Positions 1-15,049 of a stretch of DNA of 64,000 bases are shown one piece after another. The stretch covers positions 17,470,098 through 17,534,097 of the forward strand of contig NC_135560.1 in the NCBI RefSeq assembly GCF_964340395.1, in the 5' to 3' direction. Position 1 is the first letter of the stretch. Every line of letters begins with the position of its first letter. The stretch is from Glandiceps talaboti. Taxonomy: Eukaryota > Hemichordata > Enteropneusta > Spengelidae. Both the position numbers and the translations under genes were made by a program. The notes beneath the pieces are model-generated. The model saw only the letters and a program-made list of their open reading frames with translations. It was not told the origin of the DNA and ran no database searches.

Positions 1-459
1 TTTTCGAATTCGTCATATGTTCGTAAAAGTCGATAAGTTGTACGGTTCGCCCTCCGTAAACAACTAGCTAGATAGCCACCACTTTTGTAATAATTGACGT
101 TCATTTGTGCACGTTATCGTGCCATAGTATATAATATCCAGGAAGGTTGGAGATGTCAATTAATCCCCGAGGGATCCATTTCCCCGAGGTTATAGTAGAT
201 GCCAAGAGAAATAGCTAGCTGTAACGTCTCATTCACAAGTGTTCATATACGACCATCAGAGAAATCTTTTATTAGACATGAATTGTTCACATGGTTCAGG
301 CACTTATTATCTAGTCAAAACTAGAATGCTATAATCATTTGGTGCGTGGCTCTCCCGAAATTGCTTCGCTGCCTGTGATGGCAGTGACTTAAAAACATTT
401 TTCCACTTTAATTTGACTTTACTTTTTGTGGTTAGTATTAAAAATGCATGTATGCTTGA

Positions 460-460
<1 letters not shown>

Positions 461-548
<88 letters not shown>
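461..548. repeat. (CAGA)n/(CA)n microsatellite
   Basis: About 38 bp of CAGA units run directly into about 50 bp of CA dinucleotides. Confidence 0.97.
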
Positions 549-549
<1 letters not shown>

Positions 550-1711
550 CGAAAAACACCCACTGACTAACGATATTACGCATCTTTAATTCTTGATATT
601 AATATTGTAATATGTCATTTAATACCAGAAGGCCTACATCCGGTAAAACGGGAGTTGGACGGAGGTTATGTTTTCACCTCTGTTGTTTGTCTGTATGTAT
701 ATCGGTTTGTTTTGTTAACTGAATATCTCAAAAAGGTTTCAAACTTTGTGGAAAGTTTGCCCACGAGACAAGAAGAACCCGACTAGATTTTTGTGGAGAT
801 CCGATTCCAGATCTGGGCTTTCGGGAAGATTTTAGTTAAGTTTCTTAGGTTTTTGAATACTTATCCGGAAAACGTGCTCAACGTTGGCGGAATCATGAGC
901 ACCTTGTAGATATCAGTTTTAGAGCGATACATTCTGATCGTGTTCGGGCTCTAGTAGCTATCTATAACCGAGGAAAATATATTGCATTTTACTTTCGAGA
1001 CAGATACGTCGGCTCGTAGAACCAGAATCTTGATATGTAAGTATGAAATATTAAACATAGTAATCCAATTTAGTACTCTGGGCAGGAGGTTTGATTAATG
1101 GTCGTCTGCTACCTAAACACGTCATTACTTACAAGTTCGTTTTTGACAAAACCCTAATATTTTTTAACTTATTTTCGAACGGTTGACAGCAAATGAACTG
1201 TACACGTACACTGAAATGATTTACAAATCGTGCGATATGTTAAAATACGATCACACTTCCCCTGAAATCATCGAAATGAGATTCTAACTTTGTGACTCAA
1301 AAGAACACCGGCAGGCAAAAAAGACAGGAAGGTGAAAAAATCGATTCCCAATCGGTATTAGTTGGCAGTGTAATGAGTTCAGTAATTCCAAATTGGTAAG
1401 GACCATTAATTTAGTCATTCTTCATATTGATCAACGTGTTAAATCATCTATTCACACTGTCAGCTTTGATTTTTTCACTCACTTTCGTGCTTTTAGACTA
1501 TAACAACATAGCCACTGCGTCGCCAACCAACAAATACATGATGCATTTCTTACGTCATTTTGGTTCATGAATAACGATTTAGAATACGGAGAGTATAAAT
1601 GTGAGAGAATATAAACTCCGAAGTGTTGTTTTTACTTAAAGGAGTCGAGTATAGAGATTCTAATGGCGCGTGAAATATTAAGAAATTTGACGCAAGAACA
1701 TTTGGTAAGCA
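549..1711. other. Intergenic DNA, nothing recognised
   Basis: No open frame with recognisable product, RNA gene or repeat structure was found in this stretch. Confidence 0.5.
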
Positions 1712-1812
1712 TACATACATAGATACATACATATAACTATACATAGATAGATACATGCATACATGCCATCCATCCATCCATACATACATACATACATACA
1801 TACATACATACA

Positions 1813-1839
<27 letters not shown>
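1712..1839. repeat. (CATA)n microsatellite
   Basis: Imperfect then near-perfect CATA units, with CCAT interruptions near 1766-1780. The Met-Tyr-Val-Cys type frames across it are repeat artefacts. Confidence 0.95.
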
Positions 1840-1845
<6 letters not shown>

Positions 1846-1859
1846 TTTCATTTGAATTG

Positions 1860-2076
1860 GTATACAGCAGTTTCCATGTTCCCGTATGTATGCAGCTTTG
1901 GCAGCAGCTTCTGCTTCAGCTTTCTTGACTCGGCGTTTACTTTCTTTCTGTTGAAGTGTTTCTCTCTGACTTTTGGTTTTGTTCCATTATATTCAGAAAT
2001 GTTCAGGTTTTAACCTAACATTTCTATATCTCGCCGATTATTCCTTTGAAAAAGAATATTTATTCGAAACGTCGGA
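1860..2076. mobile_element. Possible retroelement remnant between two CATA repeats
   Basis: The minus strand from about 1985 to 1870 reads a basic, Lys/Glu/Ala-rich stretch (KRRVKKAEAEAAAKAAYIRE) that looks protein-like but is preceded by a stop. At 2031-2076 the plus strand has a CCGA...TCGG closed structure with a CGAAACGTCGG end, reminiscent of the terminal regions of Penelope-like elements. Both signals are short, and the assignment is tentative. Confidence 0.3.
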
Positions 2077-2132
2077 TTTAACAGCTATTTATACGGACTG
2101 ATTTATAGTTCCATATGCATTTCTTTTTTCTA

Positions 2133-2229
2133 CATACATACATACATACATACATACATACATACATACATACATACATACATACATACATACATACATC
2201 CACCCATACATACATACATACATACATAT
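2133..2229. repeat. (CATA)n microsatellite
   Basis: Tandem CATA units with one CCACC interruption near 2199-2204. Confidence 0.95.
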
Positions 2230-3741
2230 ACACAGTACCGTCATCTACCACCATACACAGACAGTCCAACTGAACACAAGACAGTATATATGTTTACTGA
2301 CAACATACATGTAATAAGAATGGTATTCAAAGTCCTGTTATTCAGTTTGTGCATAGACAGTGAAGAGACCTATGGTCGGTGTAGTTATCAACTGTCAGTC
2401 AATCTCAAGGTCTTGCATTCGTGTTATCCTGTCAGTGGAACAATACATAATGTGTCAGGATTACAAAGAATCGTTCTTTTGTTCGGGATCAACACTTTCT
2501 ATAGCTGTGTCTGACAAATTGTTTTTCACACTTTTTTTTATATTTCTAATCTGAAGCTCAGACCACGAATGAATTTAGTGGTCTGAGTCTGAAGTAAGGT
2601 GTTGATGTTAACCATGTGAGTGAAAAGCAATATTTCGGCATCAAAGCACAGACCCTATACGATGGTCTATGGTTAAAGGAAAAGGATACCTTTATGTTTG
2701 ATAAAAACTTGGATTTTAAATGTTGAGATGACATGTTTTGGTTTCATTAACTTTCACTTATCAGTATGGAGTCCGAATTAAGGCGAAAGTGACGTATGAG
2801 ACTTGCTAGGCAACTTACGCGTGGTCGACTGTCTCAATACATTGTCTCAATACATTGCACGTATTTTAAACCACTTGTTTAAGCAATTTCGATTTATAAA
2901 GAACGAGTATGCAGAAATTAAATGAGTTAGTGTTTTCATGCATACGTTATTACGTGAACCAACAATAACATATATAAATGAATAGAATAATATACCCCAT
3001 AATGTATATCACCACTGTGGCTCTAAAAGAATGTTCCATGGGAATATGCTTTACAGCGACCATATCTTCGTTCTAATAATGCTGTTTATGAATAGTCAAG
3101 GGAACTAATGTTTCATCCAAGTTTCTATTCTCGTGAGATGTCTGTCAGTGATTAATAAATGCCACCTACGTGATTGTTCGTCATTGCGAAACGAGTCATT
3201 TATATCGAGCCTGGCCAATCAGCAGTACAGATCTGTCGACAAACTCATTGGACACGAGTAATAGCGACGTGTATTTTATACTAACTGGGTAGCAGATGTG
3301 ATAACATAAAATCCATTTTACTGTAAAACAAACACTTTACGAATTGCCATTAACAACTCCGTGACATTAAAATCTAGGAATCCGATAGACAGCAAGAAAG
3401 ACGATTATCCATGATTCCAAAAAGGTAGAGCTTGAATTAAAGAAAAACTGTACGACATTGCAACATGTAACGATAAATACATTGATTCTATTGTAGTATT
3501 TGGCGGTTTGACTTGAAAAGTGTACAACCGAATTATACAATAAATATAAAACATTCACCAAAATAATCTGTCAGGGTGGATGTGTACACATTTAAAAAGA
3601 AAATGTGACGGACGGTCGTCCGAATCTTTCGATTGTAAGGCGGCTAAATTGATACCGTTAGCATGTCGGCATTTATATGTGAACAGTCACAACGCAATAT
3701 CACTTTATAAATCAACATGTACACACATGCAACACATACGT

Positions 3742-4196
<455 letters not shown>

Positions 4197-6598
4197 TCGT
4201 AAACGAGTTTGCGATATCGCATGTAGATATGGTGTTATCCATATATGTATATGCCATATAAGTAGTTAAAACTGCTTTAAGAATCGCCATTATACAGAGA
4301 CGATCGGTATCTTTTTGAGGTGATTAGATCGAGGTCTGTTGTGCACTCACGTTTGTACGATATTATGCCGAGATAATAGTATCTTCCCCGGGGCACGTTT
4401 CGACGGAATAGTCTAATTATTGTACTTCGGAGGTAGCTGACTCGGGAGTTTTGTTTTCTCGCTCTGATTGGTTAATTAGTTTCATAGATTGTTTTGCTTT
4501 AGGCACGTCAGCGCTCTCGAATCGGTCTGGGAAGCCTGATTATATACGTCTTATTCAAATTAAATATATTTTATAATACCCCTCGTTTTATCTCAAGGCC
4601 TGATCTTGCAAGGGTGAAAAAAGATCTACAACGTGGGCGTTGACATAGAAAATTTACCATGGCAACCAGAAGCTTCATGGACAATTTTACAAACGAAAGC
4701 AGACATATTTTCCTATTTCATTTAGTTTATTTCATCTATGTATGTATTCTTTTATATTTCATTATTCTTCTTTCAATATTGAGGGAGTCCTCCATACATG
4801 TTGCTATACACTTTTTCAGTTTCTCTACTTGCTACTCTATGATTTATATGATGTCGTTTTTTCAGAAAAAAATACCTGTCATGTTGACTGGGGAAATATG
4901 AAAATGAGTAAGTATAATTATATATACATGAAATACGATATTTGATGCCATTTTATGAAGAATTATGATATCATGAAGAGATTAATTTGATTTTACAATC
5001 ATATTGTCATTTATAACTCTGGGAAATTACTCTCTAGAGTCCGATTAAGAACGAGTTTTGCACTGATTAATGACTTTTAATCCAGTCAAAGTCAGGGCAT
5101 TTAATTCATGATTTATCCATAAAGGGAGCTAGACATTTGACAATAATATCAAATGTGACTCCCAGTCCATGTAACTTCTACACTTTAAGTGTCATTTAAA
5201 TGTCAGCAAATAGGGTTGGTGTCGTCACTACAGACTATGGAATGAATACGAATTAGAAGATATATTTGATTCTAGATTATTGTTCATCAAGCGACCTGCT
5301 GCCAATAAGTACCATACTGAAAACTAAAGGCGAAGAGATGAATAACAGCGAAAAAAGTATAAAAGTATGTCTTTGTGGATTGTATGCAGTAGCCATTCTA
5401 GTCCTTGTGATAACGATATGTATTAAAGTGAAAGGGAAATGAATAACTGTCTCATTCATTACCAAAGTAGGAAATATAATTCCCATCGGCATTGCACTTT
5501 GTAATTGACTATAATCGTATACCTGGGAACCCTATCCTAAAGGTTATTTTCTCTTTCTTTGAGGAGAAATCATAACACGTACACTGCGTTGTCATACATT
5601 TGTAAACTCGAAGTAGGATTAAAGTTGCCAATTCAATGTCTTGTTGTCGCTGACAGTTTTAATACATTTTCCATGTATACATATACGCCTATGATATACA
5701 TCAACTCACTGTTAGTAGAAGCAGTGGTTGCACAACACATTCTTTGAGTCCATTATCTTCACTTCATCTTCACTCATCTCCATGACAATAAATTGATTCA
5801 TATTAAACAGTAATGAGATTAGCAATAACGCACAACATATAACCTTCAAAGCACAGTTGCCATGATTACCACGTAAAAACTGTTTTTCATCTACTAAATT
5901 ACAAGACTACGTCAAACTTTTAGAAGTGAAACTAGCAAACAAGATCATTTTCATGACAATTCTTTCTATAAATGTATCTTGAAGTGAGAAAAATCATCTG
6001 AATGTGAACACAAATGCAGTATATTATTGCTAACGACGACAACAATAGAAGCACTTTTGTCGGCGAATGAGAAAAGAACGCAAAAAAGACTCCCCGAAGT
6101 CGTCATATACAATGACCCATGAATAACGCATGTCTAACTTCCAAATTGCCAATTTTAAGAGTACACGCATGGCCCATCAAAGGCTTCTTTACTTGCAGGA
6201 ATTCCAAATTAAAGACAGTTAGTCCATATATAAAGTGATCACGATTTTCCTGATCACTTGACGTCGTCTCCGAAGCTACATATACAGATTTGAGCATTGG
6301 TTTACTCTTTAAAACATGCGTACACAAAGTCAGTAGAATGATGCCAATTTCCGAAGTTCTTAAAATCTATCAAAACTTTGATCGAAAACATGTTTCTTGG
6401 TCTTTTTGAAGTAATAACAATTGTCTCTTTGAATTTATAAAATGAATCTATTGATTCCCTTTTAGTTTTCAATGAAATTGAAAATACTTTTTTTCCCGCA
6501 GCCATATTTTATTTTGAAATTGTTAAATTTTGATATCATTTTGATCTGTATTTTTGCACACTAATATAGAAGGGTCACCAATGATTGGTTTTCTTGAC
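4197..6598. other. Intergenic DNA, nothing recognised
   Basis: AT-rich sequence; the short open frames show no recognisable motif. Confidence 0.5.
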
Positions 6599-6953
6599 TT
6601 TAAAGTGGTCATATGGATGAGAATTTGGTATTTATTTTGGATTTTTATTTGATAAAACAGCTTCACTATGTTTTTCTACTTGAAAAAATAATGCGAAAGA
6701 ACATATACCAAGTCCATGTTCATCACTCAATGCATTGCAAAAAGACGCAAAAAGTGTAAAAAGTTTGTTATTGTACGTACAATAACAATCTTTTTACACA
6801 TTGTTTAATGTTTTGCCGTTTATTGAGATGTGAACATGGACTTGGTATATGTTGTTTCACATTATTTTTTCAAGTAGAAAAACATAGTGAAGCTGTTTTG
6901 TCAAATAAAAATCCAAAATAATTACCAAATTCTCGTCCATATGGCCACTTTAA
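6599..6953. mobile_element. Palindromic MITE (foldback), about 355 bp
   Basis: The left arm begins TTTAAAGTGGTCATATGGAT and the right arm ends ATGGCCACTTTAA. The arms are inverted copies over most of the length, including a GAGAATTTGG / CCAAATTCTC pair, an ACATAGTGAAGCTGTTTT pair, and a perfect centre around 6770-6787 (GTTATTGTACGTACAATAAC). No coding capacity. Fragments of the same family occur at 48652-48720 and 49172-49358. Confidence 0.85.
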
Positions 6954-9900
6954 CTGAGATAATGAGTTTGGGGTTTCTGGAACAAACTGATAGCAACAGT
7001 TTAAGATTTTCGAGGTGCATAATACATTAACAGCTGAGCACACTACCAAGATAATGATGCAACATCATTTTTCAAAAAAGCACACATTATTAAATCGTTG
7101 ATATATCCCGAATGACAGATGAGTGTGACTTTCCCTGTCATGCCTACTACTGTGAGGAGAGAAGTGTAATCATGCCATTTAATTGAACAAACTTACATTT
7201 TTTTGAGATCATGAACTTTTAGTTTGAAAGTCATTTTTAATTTTTTTTCGACAAAAAGTTATTAACCTTGTTCATGCCAATCGTTATCAATTTGAATCTT
7301 GTAATAACGTCTGGATGACTATTTATATTCCTAATATATGGCGTTCATTCTAATCTTTGACAGTTCTATTTGACCACTATTAAAGAATTACCTTTTAAGC
7401 TAATTACGGGCAACTGTTTTAATGTTAAATGACGGGTACGAGTAACTACCAACTAAGCAACACGTTGGGTAAAGATTGTTGCAGTAGATATCGTTATGAG
7501 ATCGGGTATGCCTTGGGTATTCTCTCCAAAAATTGTCCGCGTACGCGATGTTCGCAAAAATACCACAGGACGCCAGAAGCTACACGATACATTTCCTTTT
7601 TGCAATTTGCGAACTCGCTTTATGACCTTATGCTTCCTATAGTTAACAAAAATGTGTTCGTACCTATGTTCTGTGCTTTTTTCAAAAGTACATGGTGAAG
7701 ATATGGCGATGAATGTTCACCATATTTCACCACTTGAGATAATTTCGGATCAGTACGTTTGAATTTAGACTTTCTTTGAATTGTTTGTTACCGCCAACTC
7801 TTTACATTATAGCATCAAGCAGTACGTAGTTTAGTTGAACTTCCTAGGGTCAATAACGTCTCACCAACGCGGGTATGGGAATTTATTAATTTAGTACAGT
7901 TTGTAATATATCTGCACACTAATACAGGAAATTCATTTTAAAGAAAATGTTTCTAACTCGAGTTATACTCTTTTTCATTACGGGTATCATACTCTGCATT
8001 AAGATTCTTAATGTTCACCCTAGTTATGTCGTTCTCCGGCCATCAGTTATCTTTCAAACTTTCCCATTCACAAATCTTGCTTTGTCACCAAAGACAAATC
8101 ATCGCACATAAAAAAAATATTCTGAATCAATTTTAGTCATCGTAAATATTAGAAATCCCATCGAATAGATCAATCGTGTAGGAAGTTGTATAACCGAGGT
8201 AATGAGTTTTATACATGTACATTCTATTCATTACCCGCAAGGGCGTACTGTTTGTGATATTTACCTATATCATGTAGACAGCCAGTGAAATCATTCAGAT
8301 TGCGCATTTTTATAACTTCCGTACCACCAGTTCAGTTTATAATATGCAGATACAATGGATTCTTCAATTATCCCAAATCGATCGTATTTCCCAGAAAATA
8401 TAATAGCATTGACCCCTGCAGTCTCTGGAATACATGAAAGCTATGACAATTCAAGGGCAGACTTTCTGCAAATTAGTCACCTGTGCTAGTCACGGGGCAT
8501 ATCTCAGATTCAGTTTCTTCAAATGATCTCTTTTTCACAGAAAAGTACCTGAAGTGAGATGCGAGGTGTGTTATTAGCTGATGACCTCAACAGCTAATTT
8601 CAAAATTTGCAGTTGTGTAAAAAGATGGCTTGTATTATTTTAAACTAATTTTTTTTGCCTCTTCTGAGTACGTCAAATTGTAACAGACGACTCTGTTCTG
8701 ATTCTACATTCTTTCTTAAAGTGAATAAATGATGAAAACCGGTAATGAAACGTGCACATATAAAAACATTTCATGTGATAAAAAAAAACATGGAACACGA
8801 AACAAGCATACGTAGCTGGGAACACGTTAAACTAGTCTGAGAGCACTCGCTAAACACATCACAACACTGAGCATTTATTGAAATGGAAGCATATCCCGTA
8901 GTCATATTGTGACTATGGTAACCACATATTAAGTTATTTCTTGCATGTCATTGGATTTGTCATGCACAAAAATTCACGAATATTTGTAATTTTTGTACCA
9001 TTTTGAAAAAAAATCATTAATTTGTCGATTTTGATTATTTATGTTGCCGTGGTAGCCACTGTTATCCACCAAAATCAATTCGTCATTATCTCATAAGCAA
9101 CCTTCCACAAGGTTTTGTCTCATTCCATCAATAAGTGTTTTAGTATCTTGCTAAAAAGCAAACAAACGTATAGTCCGTGGGACGACCCCTGAAAAACCTG
9201 GGTGGGGGGGGTTGTGAGGGGTCTTGGTGACTACAAGATCTTTGCAGATATATTTTGTATATAGTGTGCTAATACCAAATTTAAAATGTTCTACCATAAG
9301 TATTTGCACATATTTTTTAAATTTGACCAAACATGTCATTTTTTGAATTTTGACATTTTTACAAGAATTTTGAGGTCTTCAAGATCTTGGTAGATATTTA
9401 TTGCTCACTGTATACTTCTAACAAATATGGATACTTATAACAAAATTCATACTCAAAATTTGTTAAATTTAACCAAAAAGGTAATTTTTCACATTTTCCA
9501 CCAAAACTCAACATTCTTGAAAAGGGTTTCCAGTCTACAGAATCTTAGTTGAAATTTAATAAATACTGAAAATGAATTTTTTTTATTGAAAATAATAGTG
9601 ACAGAATTAGGAGGGTCGGCCCACGGTCTAGTACAGATAAACATGGATGAAAACACACAACTCCATCCAGTTCCTATTGGCAAAGGAAAAAACAACTTAT
9701 TCAGAGCAGACTTAGAGCCACATTTAATATCAATACCGACCGAGGGGTGAAAACAAAACCTCCATCCACTGCCATATTGGCGGAGATAATAACACGCAGA
9801 CAGACAATAAAAGCAAGCCTCGAATTCACATTCAACGACGACGTCATTTAATCGTACATCGCTACTATCAAAACAACCTTTAAAATAACACCAGTAATGC

Positions 9901-10895
9901 TTCAAAACCATTTTGTTATGATTTATTGTCAACGCCTATGGTGATAAACTTAATATCTACTCGTTATTCCAGCAAAAAGGCCAATGTTTTCAACAAAAAT
10001 ATTTGGCAATTAAAAGTGGTTGATGCTAAATAACTAAGACTGACCAACAACTATTGAGTTATCAGTACCTACGTATAACTTAATTGTGATTATGTACTAA
10101 CGTCAGCATTCAGTTTAACAATCCTCTTAGGACTAAAGCCTTTCCCCTTCTGATTATTTGATTTACTACGGAAAATTACCAATATACTTTGAAAATTGGG
10201 TTTGCAGGTAGGAATTCTTGTAGACTATTCTGTGGGTATCGAAACAAAATGGCATGCAATCACGTTGTGACTGCAAGGGAAAACGACTTCTTGTAAGATT
10301 GTTTTCAAATTAATTGTTTATTTTCCCATTTTTTGCATGGACTACAATTTGATTCTTAAGTAAAGCACTGTTACTTCCGAGGATAAAAATAGCTGTAAGA
10401 TGCGATTTATTTCTGGAACCTTTCGTTTTAGCTCGAATAACAAACAAAAAGGAAATTGTCGTTGTATTATACTCATAGTCACAACACGTGCATCGTATTT
10501 GAATGCTTAACTTTTCGTCATAAAGAGTATATCATTTTAGAGTTCAACGTATGAAAGACATCAATGAAATCAACTCGGTGAATTTCACTTTACACAGAAT
10601 AACCTTTGACAAGACATACCTTTCCATCGACGTGAGTATAATTTGTTTGCTATTCTCTAAACTTTGCTTAGTTCAGCTGGAAGATATGTTTTTGTCAAAC
10701 CCAGACATTATATATTGCCAATACAAAAGAAACAGGTCGATTTAAATTCTTCGTTACAATCATATCATACGTTGTGTTCATGGAGACTCGTGAGTCTTGG
10801 ATTATGCATATCACGAAATGGGGGACATGAAATAGAGATCTATTTTCACAGTGATTACATTCAACTGAATCTACTAAGACTAGCGCATTTATTTT
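6954..10895. other. Intergenic DNA with one unassigned 147-codon frame
   Basis: Mostly featureless AT-rich DNA. A 147-codon minus-strand frame at 9489-9932 has two cysteine-rich, similar stretches but no family that I recognise, and it lacks splice or UTR support. I treat it as chance or element-derived. Confidence 0.4.
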
Positions 10896-11129
10896 GAGGG
10901 GAAAATATTGATAAACTCTTGCACATATAATTTCTCATATTAGATATTGTAAAGTTTGACGTCGTGTCAATTGTATATACATGCAAAGATGTACTTGTAA
11001 ATATAGAAATATGAGGGGAAGATATTGATAATCTCTTACACATATAAGTTCTAATATTAGATATTGTAAAGTTTGACGTCTTGTCAATTGTATATACATG
11101 CAAAAATGTACTTATAAATACAGAATATC
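10896..11129. repeat. 117-bp tandem duplication (two copies)
   Basis: Copies start at 10896 and 11013, each with GAGGGGAA, then TTAGATATTGTAAAGTTTGA and TTGTATATACATGCAAA. The period is a multiple of three, so a 98-codon minus frame runs through both; it resembles no known protein. Confidence 0.9.
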
Positions 11130-14100
11130 CATGGTACAAAATTTGGTGTTGAAACAATGCGTACTCATTACGAGAACAATAACCACACGTTGCAAGTTGT
11201 TGTTGATTGTGCTATAGGTTCTGCATCGATGGCGCAAACTTAAAATACAACTGATTTATTTCCATTACTTGGACACTTTGCACGTTTCTATGGATACCAA
11301 ATAGAAATCTTCCATTCTGTAATAGACTTCTAGATAATCTCTGATTGACTTACCTCCATTCGTTACAATACACGCGTCGTTGTCTTTTACTTGAACAACA
11401 ATACAATGTTGTTTCTAACTATATACATAGATGTTAAATGAAAAGTCGCAGATGACAAGTAAATTAAAGTTGAAAGTCTGGTTTAGGCCAATTTAATACC
11501 TACCACTTATCTGTCGAAATTACGAGAACAGCTTCTCCTAACCTATGCTCTCATTACAATCTAATGCCAAGCATAATATGTACAAATGCGTTTTTAGGAC
11601 TTTTGCACTCAAAGTCATCACACAAGTAACAATTATCGTCAGAGTTGGGTTTTCAGATTTATTAATAGAAAGCTGATATGAAAAGTAAAGGGTCTTTAAA
11701 CAGATAAGATCTGATTTACTTCCATGAAGGACTGATGAAAACGACAATGTTTGAGAAAGGCAATCATTGCATTTATAATGACACTCGCCAAATGCAGCCA
11801 TACGAGTGGCAATTACGTTAATGAACTGAGGAAATAACATAATGCATACGTCTACATAATAACTTATATTACTGTATTACATCGATTTCGAGATATTTGT
11901 CGTGACCAGACTATTTATTCCGACTTCATTTGTAAAAGTTGACCTCGGATCGATGTAATTGAAGTTCATTTGTGTGTCCAAAAATGTTCCCTCAATGGTG
12001 ATTGCAATCGCTCACACAGGGCAGAGTTACATTATGTTCGCAACTACACCTTACCATAAATAAGAATGGTATAATCGATATATCGTAAAAGATGTGCACA
12101 TTTATTTATTGTTACCTAGAAGTTCAAACATATTGTAGCAAACGTGTCACATGAACCAGCTATATTAAAGTGGTCCGGAATAAGGCTTAGATTTCGATAT
12201 CCAGAAATCATCATCGTTATACTAATTATGTCTCTACAAACTTAAACTCCTAGGTCAGATTCAATGAGAAGAATCTTATGGGTCCTGTTACGTTTGGAAG
12301 ATGGAGACTTGTTAATACATTTGTAGTTGCATTTTTAGTCTTCATACAATCATGGCCCGCCCTTCTTGTGTAAATGCAATGACTGTGAGAACAGGAACCC
12401 AAACTGTCGATTCATCCAGCCAATCAAAATCGACAATCAGTTAATCATATGTTTGTTTCAGTCTCTATCTGCGTATGTTGTGTGTAGGCTCTCTCTTCCC
12501 ACATTCTAAGCATGTTCATAGGCCGATGTACCTTCAAACTTTCCTTACCATGATGGAAATTTTACGGAAGCCTTTGGAGAGTCGTGCTCAAGTTCAATTG
12601 AGGTAGCAGGGGTTAGGTTGGTTTGTTATTGTACCTTGATAACGTTATTTTCTTAGACAATTAAGGCAAGAGCCAGATCGCAAGAGAAATTTGAAAATCT
12701 CCCGAGTTGATTTGAGATAAAAGTGAGTAAATGAACGATAACCTGTAATAGAGTCGTGCACCATATAAATATGATGAATGATTCCTCGTTATTCCGAGTA
12801 ACGGAAAAATAACAAAATATTCGTCTTCGATACTTCTGAATACATAGTCGTATCATTTGACAGGTCACCGATATTGTACATGGGGGAAAGATAAATCAAA
12901 TTGTTAAAAGTATCACAAAATATTTATAACTGTAGTTACCGTGTGTTTTGAGAAATAAATTAATAACAGTTGTCTCCTATCCAGACTGGCTACAAAGTAC
13001 AAAAATAAAAACCAAATCGTCCTTTCATGAATGATCCATCTCAATGTGTTCACAAAATGATCCAATTGGTGTCTGACATAGTTAGATCATATCGCACACT
13101 GATTTCAAATACAGTACAAATTTAACACTCTAATATGTTATCCTCTAACGGACACTTAGCCCATCCATACATGATTCTACAAACATATGTACTGCCGTTG
13201 TCTGCCATGCCTGAGCCAATTTATTCTATTGAAACATTGCACAAAGATCGGACATACGCCATGGCGCCATTCTAATATATTAGCTCCTAACAGACACTGT
13301 CCATAAATGATTCTGCAAACATTTGCATTGCACTCGCCTGCCATAAGACGGCTAGTAAATGTACAGTATTCCGTTCAAAAAAAGACAAATGCCGTTTTTA
13401 TGGTCTGAGGAGGAATGTAACTTAATCTCCTCAGGAAAATTTGTGAGAAAATGGAGTACAGTGGTGTTTATAGATAGACTATCGACGAGACACTTGGCAT
13501 TTGATGACCAGTCTATTTGACGGTGGGCTGAACACATGAGATCTTTGTAAAGGGCAAAAGTTTAGAGGATCCTCATATGCATCGCAAAAAGAGTACGGCG
13601 TATAAAGTGTCTCGCCCTATAGTACGACTGGCGGTCAAACTTAGCTCACAAAACAAATTTAAAGTAATAGAGCACTGAACATAATATGGATCAATATTGA
13701 CTTCCTTTCGGAGCGGATATGCTAATATGTGTATCAAATTTGACTTGCAAATTAACCATTTCATCCTTCATGTAATTGAAAGTCCAAGTCGCTCATATTA
13801 CTCTATCCCCCAGCATCACTCATTTTCTCTTACGGTCGACTGCAAATAATGTCAGTAGTGACATTGGATAGACAGTGTACATATAGTTCAACACAACTTA
13901 AACAAGCAATTAACTTAACAAACAACCCAATTTAGGGCTCATTTTCTGCTGTGAAGGAACTGCGTCATATAACCTACATTCCTTATCACAGTAACGGAAA
14001 GCGAATCTACATCCTTCCGTGATATTTTCCTACCCGGTTGCTCGAACTATCAAATCCCTGTAGAAGTACTGAATTGGTAACATCGTAAACTCATTAAACT

Positions 14101-15049
14101 GGGAAACTTTTTATCATCATTCCATATGTCGGATGTCATCTGTCTGCCCATTCTTTGTAAGTTATCTTTGTAGATCGTAAATTGAACACGTTCGTTTCGT
14201 GTATGTGTTGCCCTCTACTACGATCTTTTAGAATCTATGAGTTAGTGGCCTACAGCGGTATTTGAAGATGTAGCAGATAGAAAATGAAGGTGGTTTGCTC
14301 TTTAAAAAACGCAGCATGGATAGAAACCAAGATTACATTATTCTGCATGAAAACTCAAAAGTTGTTCAGCTTCCCGCATTGTCATTAATATTCGGTTTGT
14401 CAATGAAGCATGCGTTTTCCTCTCTAAAAAATAGAATTACGACAATAAAGGTTCGTTACTGAGATAAAACTAAGCATCGAAATCAGGTACAAGATTTTTT
14501 TGAACTTTAAAACGGACAATTACAGCTATGGTATTTTCTCAAACTTTTCCCGTTCGATTAATTTTGCAATACCTTCATCAATATATATTAAACGTTGTAT
14601 TTCATTTTTGTTCACGTGTATTCTAATTGTAGGATTCCTTGGGTTCATTGATTTTTCGGAACCTGAAGGAAATTTTTGTTTGATATAAATGATTTTACTT
14701 TTAAGTTAGTCCCATCTGCGATTGTGATACTTTCATAAAGGTTCCCTCGTGGTTATCATGGTGCTGTAGAAATCGAGATACAATACTTATGTTACCCTTT
14801 CGGGGAGATCCGTTAATGTGTTTGCTCATGTTATATTTGAAAAAAGTTAACAAATAAATAAATACCAACAGTAAGACAATTCGATAATTGGTTTATATGC
14901 GATATTGATCTAGTGAAATTATAAGGAAAATCAGCTCATCTATTATGGGCTCAGTTGCATTTCAAATTAGTTGGTTAGTAAGTTAGTTGAGGCTATGTTC
15001 ATCCTTGATCTATGATATCTTTCTTTGACTTTTGTTTTCTGTCTTATGT
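11130..15049. other. Intergenic DNA, nothing coding recognised
   Basis: The only structure seen is a diverged tandem duplication of about 75 bp (about 13134-13210 and 13277-13350, sharing ATGATTCTACAAACAT-like sequence). Confidence 0.45.

Noticed and set aside
1565-2269. Met-Tyr-Val-Cys repeat ORFs
   Set aside because: They are translations of CATA/TATG microsatellites.
9489-9932. 147-codon minus ORF with cysteine-rich stretches
   Set aside because: No recognisable domain, no splice or UTR support, and it lies in repeat-like AT-rich DNA.
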